Positions 1-5,452 of a stretch of DNA of 5,452 nt are shown one piece after another. Source of the stretch: an uncultured Spirochaetia bacterium (GTDB lineage Bacteria > Spirochaetota > UBA4802 > JAGODF01). The translations under genes and the position numbers were made by a program. The notes beneath the pieces are model-generated. The model worked only from the letters and a program-made list of their open reading frames with translations, did no database searches and had not been told where the DNA came from. Location: contig CALCJG010000492.1 of assembly GCA_937967705.1 (NCBI GenBank), positions 1 to 5,452 of the forward strand, written 5' to 3'. Each line of letters opens with the position of its first letter. Positions within the stretch are counted from its first letter, which is position 1.

Positions 1-645
1 TTCAGCAGGAAAGGACGCTGGCTGGCACTCGGGGGAGGGGGCAGGGTCTTTATCCGGGACAGGAAAAAGGAGACATGGTCCCGCGGCATAAGACTGCCGG
101 AGGGACGTGCCGTTTACCTCTGCTTCAGTCTTGACGACAAGTATCTGGCGGTGCAGAATGAAAAGGGACGCAGCTTCGTCTTCAGCGTCAAGAGGGGCCG
201 AAGAATTCGAAAACCGGGAAAGAAACTGTCTCCGGGGCCGTCCATGGTATACAGCCCGGACTGGAGGTATATGGCCTCCTGGGGGCGGGACGGGGATGTC
301 CAGATATGGGACGCAGGTTCTTCCAACCTGGTGGGGAAACTGGCTGGGACTGGCGACGGTGTGCGCGCTGCCGCATTTTCCAGCGAAGGACGCTATATAG
401 CCACCGTTTCGCAGAGTGACGGATTCGTGCGTTTCTGGAACACTGCGAGTGCGGCTCCTCTGGGGACCTTGAGATTGTACCGCGGGGGGGACTGGCTCCT
501 GACTTCTCACGAGGGGTATTATGACGGGACTCCTGAGGGGATGAAGAATGTCTTCTGGGTGGACGGGTCCAAAATGAACGTTGCCCGGGAGCTTGGCGCG
601 TCCCGCCACAGCAGCGGGCTGATGGGACGTCTGATCGGTCATTAA
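1..645 (+). CDS. WD40-repeat (beta-propeller) protein, C-terminal part, 5' end outside the window
   Basis: The frame is open from the first base and ends at TAA 643-645, giving 214 residues, so the true start lies upstream; the GTG at 151 is internal. The fragment reads as degenerate WD40 blades. Visible repeat ends are VFIRD (residues 16-20), VQIWD (100-104) and VRFWN (143-147), each preceded by a turn of the type seen in YSPDWRYMAS (84-93) and FSSEGRYIAT (126-135). After the last blade comes GDWLLTSHEGYYDGTPEGM (163-181). This resembles the tail segment (GxWxxxTPEGYxD) that I associate with bacterial WD40 proteins, including ones fused to caspase-like peptidases. Whether such a domain lies upstream cannot be seen. 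WD40 propellers are protein-interaction scaffolds; no catalytic motif is visible here. The protein ends 28 nt before the deacetylase gene on the same strand, so the two are probably co-transcribed. The WD40 fold is fairly sure; the specific role is unknown. Confidence 0.8.
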   Translation, partial: FSRKGRWLALGGGGRVFIRDRKKETWSRGIRLPEGRAVYLCFSLDDKYLAVQNEKGRSFVFSVKRGRRIRKPGKKLSPGPSMVYSPDWRYMASWGRDGDVQIWDAGSSNLVGKLAGTGDGVRAAAFSSEGRYIATVSQSDGFVRFWNTASAAPLGTLRLYRGGDWLLTSHEGYYDGTPEGMKNVFWVDGSKMNVARELGASRHSSGLMGRLIGH

Positions 646-673
646 CGGATGCACGCATGGGGGGAATGGAATT

Positions 674-1987
674 ATGCTGAAAGCAAAAAACAAACTGGGC
701 ATCATCTTTTTTCCGGCCTTTGACTGGGCCATCAGTCCCACCCATCCCGAGAGGGAAGAGAGGCTGCTCTATACCCAGGATCAGCTCAGGGAGGAAGGGG
801 TCTTCGACATAGAAGGGATCAAGGAATACAAACCCGACGTGGCCACTTATGAGGACTGCGAGCGGATTCACTTCTGCCTGCCGGATGTCCCCTCGGTCGT
901 TACGGAATCCCACCTGATCTCTGCCGGCGGGGCTATCAAGGCGGCCCGGCTGATCATGGAAAAGGAGGAGGACAAGGCATTTGCCCTGGTACGTCCTCCC
1001 GGACATCACGCCATGAAGGTGGTTCATGGCAATCGGGGCTTCTGCAACATAAACATCGAAGCGGTGATGATTGAGTATATCCGGGAACACTACGGTCATA
1101 AAAGGATTGCCGTTGTGGATACCGACTGCCATCACGGGGACGGGACGCAGGATATATACTGGCATGATCCCGATACCCTCTACATCTCCATGCATCAGGA
1201 CGGGCGAACCCTTTACCCGGGTACCGGCTTTACCTACGAACTGGGGGGTCCCAACGCCCTGGGGAAGACCATAAACATTCCCCTGCCTCCCCAGACCTCC
1301 GATGCGGGTTTCAACTACGCCATAGATCATGTGGTGCTCCCCATCCTCGATGATTTTAAACCGGATCTCATCGTCAACTCCGCCGGGCAGGACAACCATT
1401 ACACGGACCCCATCACCAATATGAATTTCTCCGCTCAGGGTTATGCCCGTCTGAACGAACGGCTCAATCCCGATATAGCCGTGCTCGAGGGGGGCTATTC
1501 CATACAGGGCGCTCTTCCCTACGTGAATATGGGGATTGTGCTGGCCATGGCGGGTATGGATTACTCTCATGTGAGGGAGCCTGATTATGACCCGGATTCG
1601 ATCCGGGAGGAAAAGAGCATCATGGCCTATATCAAGAAGATCAGTGATGAGATCGTGAAGGGATACCATGAGGCCAAGGCCGGCAGGCCCACGGCCGCAC
1701 AGATCGGAAACTACGATGTGCGCAAGAAGAGCATTTTCTACGATACCGACGGGATTCGGGAGTCCCAGCTGGAGTCGATTCTGATCTGCGGGGATTGCCG
1801 GGGCACACTGAAGATCGAAACGGCCTCATCGAACAATCCCCTCTCTCTCTGTATCGAGATACCCATCAATGCCTGCCCCCATTGCCGTTCCGAGGGCTAC
1901 CGCATGCTGGACGAGGGCCGGAAAAAGGGCAAGTTCGCCCATATCAAGTTCATCAACAGGAAAGACCGGGAGTACTTGAGTTTTTAG
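674..1987 (+). CDS. Histone deacetylase family protein (zinc amidohydrolase) with C-terminal CxxC/CxxC extension
   Basis: This 437-residue protein belongs to the arginase/deacetylase fold family, which includes HDACs, AcuC and acetylpolyamine amidohydrolases. These enzymes remove acetyl groups from lysine or polyamine amides using a bound zinc. The active site appears complete: RPPGHH (107-112) supplies the His pair; DTDCHHGDG (149-157) supplies zinc ligands D151 and H153 and relay residues D149 and D156; SAGQD (236-240) supplies the third zinc ligand D240; LEGGY (271-275) supplies the transition-state Tyr Y275. YPGTG (181-185) is another family hallmark. The catalytic domain spans about residues 8-300. 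A linker and an extension with C372xxC375 and C401xxC404 follow, probably a structural zinc ribbon. No signal peptide or membrane segment is seen, so it is likely cytosolic. The start is ATG 674, with a G-rich stretch (659-664) 9 nt upstream as a plausible ribosome site. The natural substrate cannot be told from sequence: acetyl-lysine proteins, acetylated polyamines and small amides are all possible. Confidence 0.93.
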   Translation: MLKAKNKLGIIFFPAFDWAISPTHPEREERLLYTQDQLREEGVFDIEGIKEYKPDVATYEDCERIHFCLPDVPSVVTESHLISAGGAIKAARLIMEKEEDKAFALVRPPGHHAMKVVHGNRGFCNINIEAVMIEYIREHYGHKRIAVVDTDCHHGDGTQDIYWHDPDTLYISMHQDGRTLYPGTGFTYELGGPNALGKTINIPLPPQTSDAGFNYAIDHVVLPILDDFKPDLIVNSAGQDNHYTDPITNMNFSAQGYARLNERLNPDIAVLEGGYSIQGALPYVNMGIVLAMAGMDYSHVREPDYDPDSIREEKSIMAYIKKISDEIVKGYHEAKAGRPTAAQIGNYDVRKKSIFYDTDGIRESQLESILICGDCRGTLKIETASSNNPLSLCIEIPINACPHCRSEGYRMLDEGRKKGKFAHIKFINRKDREYLSF

Positions 1988-2039
1988 GAGGGGCATTCCC
2001 GGGGGTTCTTCCGTTTGCGGGGCCTCTCTGTTGATAAAG

Positions 2040-2070
2040 AAAAGGCTGACCGGAAAGAGGTCAGCCTTTT
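2040..2070. terminator. Bidirectional rho-independent terminator between convergent genes
   Basis: A perfect 12-bp stem is formed by AAAAGGCTGACC (2040-2051) and GGTCAGCCTTTT (2059-2070), with a 7-base loop (2052-2058). The GC-rich core is 8 bp. A T-rich run follows on the + strand (TTTTCTT). The mirror run on the - strand comes from the A-rich sequence at 2038-2043. It lies 52 nt after the deacetylase stop and 22 nt beyond the glnN stop, so it can end transcripts arriving from both sides. Confidence 0.92.
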
Positions 2071-2092
2071 CTTATTCTGGAGTTCGAATTGT

Positions 2093-4261
2093 CTAGCTGA
2101 TGAAGAGCATCTCCCAGTACTTGGGCAGAGTCCAAATGCTGTCGTCCATCAGGTCTTCCAGCTCGTCGGAAACTTCGCGTATGGAGATCATGTATTTCTT
2201 GATCTCATCGCTGTAGTACTCGGCCTTGCTCTGCTCGTTCTCGATGCCGGAGGCGTGGGCGCATTTTTTCTTCAGATCGCGGGTCATGACAATGAGCTTG
2301 TCCAGGAGCCCGGCAATTTCTCCCAGGAGCGCCTTCTGTCCATCCATCTTGAAACCGTCTCCCATCACTTCCATCGTCTCGTCGATAGAGGAGGCCAGAT
2401 CACCCTGGTAGTCAATGGCTGCGGGAATGATCTGCGTGTTGACCATCGAAAGGAGTGTATTGGCTTCGATGTCGAGCATTTTGCAGAATTTTTCCAGCCG
2501 TACATGATACCGGGATTTTAACTCCACCCCCGTGAGGACCTTATACTTTTCGAACAGCTTGAGGGCTTTGTCGGTTACAAGATCTTTGAAGGCCTCGGGG
2601 GATGTCTTCTTGTTCGGCAGACCCCTGCGCGCCGCCTCTTTCTCCCATTCCCCGGAGTAGTTGTCGCCCATGAAGAGAATGGGTTTAATGACCTTGATCT
2701 CTTCCCTGAGGACATCCATGATGGCTTTCTTCGTGTTTTCTCCCTTGCCCTTGATCTTCTCTGCGAGCACGTCCAGGCTCTCAGCCACGATGGTGTTGAG
2801 AACTGTGGCAGGAAGAGATATGGACTGAGAGGAACCCACGGCTCGGAATTCGAACTTGTTTCCTGTAAAGGCGAAAGGAGAGGTCCGGTTGCGGTCCGTG
2901 TTGTCCTTGCTCAGGACGGGCAGGCTGGATATTCCCATATCGATGAGGGCTGCATTGGTCGCCTCGGTAATCACGCCGCTTTCGATGTCGCTGAGTATCT
3001 TCGTGAGCTGTTCACCCAGGAAGACGGAGATGATCGCAGGGGGCGCCTCGTTTGCTCCCAGCCGATGATCGTTGCCGGATCCCCCGATGGACGCGCGGAG
3101 GATGTCCGCATGGAGGTAGACCGCGCGGATGGTGGCCACGAGGAAGGCCAGAAACTGTATGTTGTCGTGAGGCGTCTTGCCGGGATTTAGCAGATTGTTG
3201 CCCAGGTCGTCGGAAAGGGACCAGTTGACATGCTTCCCGGATCCGTTGATGCCTGCGAAGGGTTTTTCATGAAGCAGGGCCGTAAGCTTGTGCTTCACCG
3301 CTACTTTCCTCAATACTTCCATGACCAGCTGATTATGGTCCACCGCTAGGTTTGCCTCCTCGAAAATGGGGGCTATCTCAAACTGGCTCGGGGCCACTTC
3401 GTTATGACGTGTCTTTGCGGGAATCCCCAGCTTGTAAAGAGCTTCCTCGACATCATGCATAAAGGAGGCAATCCGGTCCTTGATGCTGCCGAAATACTGA
3501 TCTTCCAGCTGCTGTCCCTTGGGAGGAGCGGCGCCCAGGACGGTGCGTCCGGTCAGGACCAGGTCCTGGCGTTTGAAATAATAATCCTGGTCGATCAGAA
3601 AGTATTCCTGCTCGGGTCCCAGCGTGGCGTAAACCATTTTAGATTTGCTGTTGCCCAGAACCTTCATCATGTTGATGGCGCTCTCGCTTATGGCTTTGAT
3701 GGAGCGGAGCAGCGGCGTTTTCTTGTCCAGGGCCTCTCCTGTATAGGATACGAAGACCGAAGGGATGCAGAGGGTCGTGCCGATCCCGCTCTTGATGATG
3801 AAGGCGGGGCTGGAGGGATCCCAGGCCGTATAACCGCGGGCTTCAAAGGTGGATCTGATACCGCCGCTTGGAAAGCTTGAGGCGTCCGGCTCTCCCTGCA
3901 CCAGCTGCTGTCCGGAGAAGCGCTCGATATAGTTCCCGTTCGATATGGGTTCGATGAAGGAATCGTGCTTCTCCGCGGTGGAGCCGGTCATCGGCTGAAA
4001 CCAGTGGGAATAGTGGGTGGCGCCTTTCTCAATGGCCCATTCCTTCATGGCGTGGGCCACGGCGTTGGCCGTATCCACGTCCAACTTCTTTCCCTTGTGC
4101 AGGATGTCCATCATGTGATTGTAGACGATTTTAGGGAGCTTTTCCTGCATTACCTTGTCATTGAAGGTGTCTTCTCCGTAGTAGGATGATACTGCTGCGT
4201 TTTTGCCGCGCTGAATGCTGTTGTTCCTTTCAGCCGCGACGATGGGTTCATATTTTTTCAT
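2093..4261 (-). CDS. glnN: Glutamine synthetase type III (GSIII)
   Basis: The product is 722 residues, the usual length for GSIII and much longer than GSI or GSII. It makes glutamine from glutamate, ammonium and ATP in the cytosol, the main ammonium-assimilation step; characterised GSIII enzymes are dodecamers. GSIII-type blocks are visible in order: THYSHWFQPMTG (82-93) at the N-terminal side; GPEQEY (215-220), carrying metal-site glutamates; NEVAPSQFEIAP (287-298); KPFAGINGSGKHVNWS (333-348), with the glutamate/ATP-site loop and His; and NRTSPFAFTGNKFEFR (458-473). A long helical C-terminal region (about 490-722) is typical of this class. All key motifs look intact. The start ATG (4259-4261) has a perfect AAGGAGGT site 7 nt upstream. 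The gene has its own promoter in the 220-bp gap upstream and a shared terminator downstream, so it is probably mostly monocistronic. No nitrogen regulator or transporter gene lies beside it in this window. Confidence 0.97.
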   Translation of the reverse strand: MKKYEPIVAAERNNSIQRGKNAAVSSYYGEDTFNDKVMQEKLPKIVYNHMMDILHKGKKLDVDTANAVAHAMKEWAIEKGATHYSHWFQPMTGSTAEKHDSFIEPISNGNYIERFSGQQLVQGEPDASSFPSGGIRSTFEARGYTAWDPSSPAFIIKSGIGTTLCIPSVFVSYTGEALDKKTPLLRSIKAISESAINMMKVLGNSKSKMVYATLGPEQEYFLIDQDYYFKRQDLVLTGRTVLGAAPPKGQQLEDQYFGSIKDRIASFMHDVEEALYKLGIPAKTRHNEVAPSQFEIAPIFEEANLAVDHNQLVMEVLRKVAVKHKLTALLHEKPFAGINGSGKHVNWSLSDDLGNNLLNPGKTPHDNIQFLAFLVATIRAVYLHADILRASIGGSGNDHRLGANEAPPAIISVFLGEQLTKILSDIESGVITEATNAALIDMGISSLPVLSKDNTDRNRTSPFAFTGNKFEFRAVGSSQSISLPATVLNTIVAESLDVLAEKIKGKGENTKKAIMDVLREEIKVIKPILFMGDNYSGEWEKEAARRGLPNKKTSPEAFKDLVTDKALKLFEKYKVLTGVELKSRYHVRLEKFCKMLDIEANTLLSMVNTQIIPAAIDYQGDLASSIDETMEVMGDGFKMDGQKALLGEIAGLLDKLIVMTRDLKKKCAHASGIENEQSKAEYYSDEIKKYMISIREVSDELEDLMDDSIWTLPKYWEMLFIS

Positions 4262-4268
4262 CTGAAAT

Positions 4269-4276
4269 ACCTCCTT
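4269..4276 (-). promoter_or_regulatory. Ribosome binding site of glnN
   Basis: Read on the - strand this is AAGGAGGT, a full match to the anti-Shine-Dalgarno sequence, 7 nt before the ATG at 4259-4261. It fixes the glnN start and suggests efficient translation. Confidence 0.93.
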
Positions 4277-4292
4277 AAAGGTGTTATGCTTA

Positions 4293-4358
4293 TTTTCTCT
4301 GTTTAATGATCCCTGTTGATGAAGCCTGTGATTGCCTGCGGCGTCTAAACAGAAAAAT
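4293..4358 (-). promoter_or_regulatory. Possible long-range stem in the glnN leader
   Basis: CTGTTTA (4299-4305) and TAAACAG (4346-4352) are perfect 7-base inverted complements. Flanking T-rich (4293-4298) and A-rich (4353-4358) bases extend the pairing, with a small irregularity. About 40 nt lies between the arms. If the predicted promoter is right, nearly all of this is inside the transcribed leader, where the stem could fold in RNA. The arms are AT-rich and the loop is long, so this may be chance. No known riboswitch class is recognised. Confidence 0.3.
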
Positions 4359-4369
4359 ATTATGAAAGC

Positions 4370-4398
4370 AACATAGCGAGGCAGGTTTGTTCTGTCAA
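4370..4398 (-). promoter_or_regulatory. Predicted sigma70-type promoter for glnN
   Basis: On the - strand, TTGACA (4398-4393, a perfect -35) is followed by a 17-nt spacer and TATGTT (4375-4370, 4 of 6 matches to TATAAT). Transcription would start near 4363, leaving a leader of about 100 nt before glnN. A CATAAT (4364-4359) sits 5 nt downstream but has no good -35 at proper spacing. No GG-N10-GC sigma54 element was found here, so simple sigma54/NtrC control of glnN is not supported at this site. Confidence 0.65.
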
Positions 4399-4408
4399 AT
4401 TCCGAGGG

Positions 4409-4441
4409 TGTAAATTGAGGGAAAAGGGCTCTTTATTTACA
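4409..4441. repeat. Inverted repeat upstream of the glnN promoter, possible operator
   Basis: TGTAAAT (4409-4415) and ATTTACA (4435-4441) are perfect 7-base inverted repeats separated by 19 bases, with a short inner GAG/CTC match. The pair lies about 46 to 78 bases upstream of the predicted glnN start site, a usual place for an activator. It also lies about 40 nt after the stop of the 194-residue gene, where it could form a weak hairpin in that transcript. There is no T-run after it, so it is a poor terminator. Binding by a nitrogen regulator is conjecture. Confidence 0.4.
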
Positions 4442-4481
4442 TCTCCGTAACAATTTTGTACCAGAATCGGCTTCATAAGGA

Positions 4482-5066
4482 CTAAAACTCGCTCTCCTTG
4501 ATGTTGTAGCGCCATAACTCCACTAGTTTGTCGAACTCCCGGTCCCTCGATTTGCCCTCATAAAAGATGTTGCGCCGCTTGATCAGGTATTCCACCGTGG
4601 AGTCCTCCAGTAGAAACTGCTGGTCCAGGGAGTAGAGCTTGACTATCAGGTAGTTGAGATTATAGGTCTGAAAATCCCCTATGTAATTGGAGGAGGCTAT
4701 CGTTGGTTCGTACTTGATCAGGAGTTCCGTAAGGTAGATGGACATGCGCCAGGAATCGATGCTGCCCTGAAGCCCCGACTTGAAATGCATGCTGAGCTTC
4801 TCAAAGAGGGCCGTATGCTGATAGTAGGAATCGAAGATGATGGATATGTATTCCGGGAAGACATTCATGATTTCCATGATATCTATGGGCTCGGAACGCT
4901 CCAGAAAGTAGCCGAATATCTTCTCGCTGTGCTTGTTGTGCGGGTGGACGTCGATGAGCTCAATGAAGAGGTCCTTGATGATGGTTCTCACCTTGCCGGC
5001 CTTTTTGAGATAAATCTCTATCTCCACCGGCTCAATATAATATCGTTTACCCTCTTCCGGCTGCAT
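4482..5066 (-). CDS. Conserved-looking hypothetical protein, 194 residues, function unknown
   Basis: I do not recognise this family. The product appears soluble, with no signal peptide or hydrophobic membrane segment. It is rich in Ile, Leu, Tyr and charged residues and looks mostly alpha-helical, for example around residues 27-60, 63-95, 105-117 and 134-170. No catalytic motif or Cys cluster stands out. The start ATG (5064-5066) lies 19 nt after the stop of the LysM gene. An AAGGG just before it is close to the ATG (3 nt), so the ribosome site is weak and translation may be coupled to the upstream gene. The frame stays open upstream into the LysM gene, but no ATG or GTG better placed than 5066 was seen there. 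Its base composition looks more AT-rich than the WD40 and deacetylase genes. Being downstream of a LysM gene, it may act in a related envelope process, but this is only a guess. Confidence 0.78.
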   Translation of the reverse strand: MQPEEGKRYYIEPVEIEIYLKKAGKVRTIIKDLFIELIDVHPHNKHSEKIFGYFLERSEPIDIMEIMNVFPEYISIIFDSYYQHTALFEKLSMHFKSGLQGSIDSWRMSIYLTELLIKYEPTIASSNYIGDFQTYNLNYLIVKLYSLDQQFLLEDSTVEYLIKRRNIFYEGKSRDREFDKLVELWRYNIKESEF

Positions 5067-5085
5067 GATCCCTTCGCTGTAGCCC

Positions 5086-5406
5086 TTATTTCCGTTCCAG
5101 GTCTGCCAGTATCCTGGCGTGTGTTTTACTGAAAGAGAGCCTTTTGGCCTCCTTCAGCTCCTTTGAGATGTCGCCGCCGGTTTTGAGCTTTTCCGTGACC
5201 TGTTCGATGAGCTTGTAAAAGGCGATGTTCTTTTCCATGAGTTTTTTATGGGCTATGTCCCAGAGCGTATCGCCCGTAACCACCTCGACGCGCTGGCCAT
5301 CCATGAGGGTGAAGATATTACCTGGATAGATCCAGTTGGGGTTCTTTTCCCTGAGGCTTTGGAAATTCATCGGTTTGTAGCCGTTTTTGACCGCCACCTC
5401 GTTGGC
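5086..5406 (-). CDS. LysM-domain protein, C-terminal part, 5' end lost at the contig end
   Basis: Genuine sequence gives 106 residues ending at TAA (5086-5088). The N-terminus is missing because the contig runs into adapter at 5407. The GTG at 5395-5397 is not a credible start, since the frame continues upstream in plausible coding sequence. NPNWIYPGNIF (residues 22-32 of the fragment) is the typical end of a LysM-type unit (NP-x-x-I-x-PG). It is followed by VEVVTGDTLWDIAHKK (39-54), the start of another LysM-like unit with the GDTLWxIA motif. A charged helical tail (about 55-106) follows and shows no NP-x-x-I-x-PG end motif, so that second unit is incomplete or diverged. LysM modules bind peptidoglycan or other N-acetylglucosamine polymers, so a cell-envelope role is likely. 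Secretion cannot be judged without the N-terminus. It lies 19 nt upstream of the 194-residue gene on the same strand, likely in one operon. Confidence 0.85.
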   Translation of the reverse strand, partial: ANEVAVKNGYKPMNFQSLREKNPNWIYPGNIFTLMDGQRVEVVTGDTLWDIAHKKLMEKNIAFYKLIEQVTEKLKTGGDISKELKEAKRLSFSKTHARILADLERK

Positions 5407-5452
5407 AGATCGGAAGAGCGTCGTGTAGGGAAAGAGTGTAGATCTCGGTGGT
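5407..5452 (+). other. Illumina TruSeq universal adapter (non-genomic contamination)
   Basis: From AGATCGGAAGAGCGTCGTG onward, all 46 bases match the reverse complement of the Illumina TruSeq universal (P5) adapter as I know it, lacking only its outermost 12 bases. It runs exactly to the window end. Read on the - strand it stays open in the LysM frame and would add a false N-terminal peptide ending PYTTLFRS, a familiar artefact in protein databases. This should be trimmed and not treated as biology. Confidence 0.97.

Noticed and set aside
151..153. GTG as start of the WD40 protein
   Set aside because: Upstream codons in the same frame already read as a WD40 blade, so the gene begins outside the window.
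188..1669. A 493-codon open frame on the - strand opposite the WD40 and deacetylase genes
   Set aside because: It is the antisense shadow of two clear genes in high-GC coding sequence. Its translation has no recognisable motif, and its low-complexity His, Arg and Pro content is typical of shadow frames.
2015..2521. A 168-codon open frame on the + strand overlapping the 3' part of glnN
   Set aside because: It crosses the terminator and is antisense to the strongly conserved GSIII gene. Its product has no domain I know.
3404..3880. A 158-codon open frame on the + strand inside glnN
   Set aside because: It is an antisense shadow of glnN with no independent ribosome site or motif.
4447..4461. 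NtcA-like GTA…TAC palindrome (GTAACAATTTTGTAC)
   Set aside because: The gap is 9 bases rather than the 8 of NtcA sites, it lies over 80 bases from the predicted start, and NtcA is a cyanobacterial regulator. Nothing here suggests a cyanobacterium.
4785..5132. A 115-codon open frame on the + strand across the 194-residue gene and the LysM gene end
   Set aside because: It is antisense to both genes and spans their junction. The - strand genes have better start/stop layout and, for LysM, a recognisable domain.
5395..5397. GTG as start of the LysM protein
   Set aside because: The frame continues upstream with sensible residues (A-N-E) until the adapter begins, and the fragment opens in the middle of a LysM-type unit, so the gene is truncated.
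1..5452. CRISPR arrays, insertion sequences, tRNA or rRNA genes, phage or defence islands
   Set aside because: I saw no direct-repeat array, transposase, terminal inverted repeats, tRNA-like cloverleaf or rRNA signature in the window.

Overview
The window is a 5.4 kb bacterial contig fragment of moderately high GC. It holds five genuine protein-coding regions, two of them cut by the window edges, arranged as a convergent pair of transcription blocks. The last 46 bases (5407-5452) are not genomic. They match the Illumina TruSeq universal (P5) adapter in reverse complement, so real sequence ends at 5406 and the contig comes from a short-read draft or metagenome assembly. The taxon is uncertain. 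A long type III glutamine synthetase and a LysM protein with an NPNWIYPGN motif would fit a spirochaete or another Gram-negative anaerobe, but that is inference from family impressions only.

Left block (+ strand): the 3' end of a WD40-repeat protein (1-645) is followed after 28 nt by a complete histone-deacetylase-family gene (674-1987). The deacetylase has an intact zinc and charge-relay active site, plus a C-terminal extension with two CxxC pairs that looks like a small zinc ribbon. The short gap and the absence of a visible promoter or terminator between them suggest co-transcription.

Between the blocks: a strong symmetric hairpin (2040-2070), with A-rich and T-rich flanks, can act as a terminator for both the deacetylase gene and glnN, which converge on it.

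Right block (- strand): reading leftwards, the block contains the C-terminal part of a LysM-domain protein (5406-5086), a gene for an unrecognised 194-residue protein (5066-4482), a 220-bp regulatory gap, and glnN (4261-2093). glnN encodes a full-length type III glutamine synthetase, the ATP-dependent enzyme that makes glutamine from glutamate and ammonium. The gap holds a good sigma70-type promoter (TTGACA-17-TATGTT) for glnN, an inverted repeat just upstream of it that could be an operator, a roughly 100-nt leader with a possible long-range stem, and a perfect AAGGAGGT ribosome binding site.

I see no CRISPR array, transposon, tRNA or rRNA, and no clear defence or other multi-gene novel system. 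The points most worth a second look are the adapter artefact, the zinc-ribbon-tailed deacetylase beside a WD40 protein, the glnN regulatory gap and the unknown 194-residue protein.
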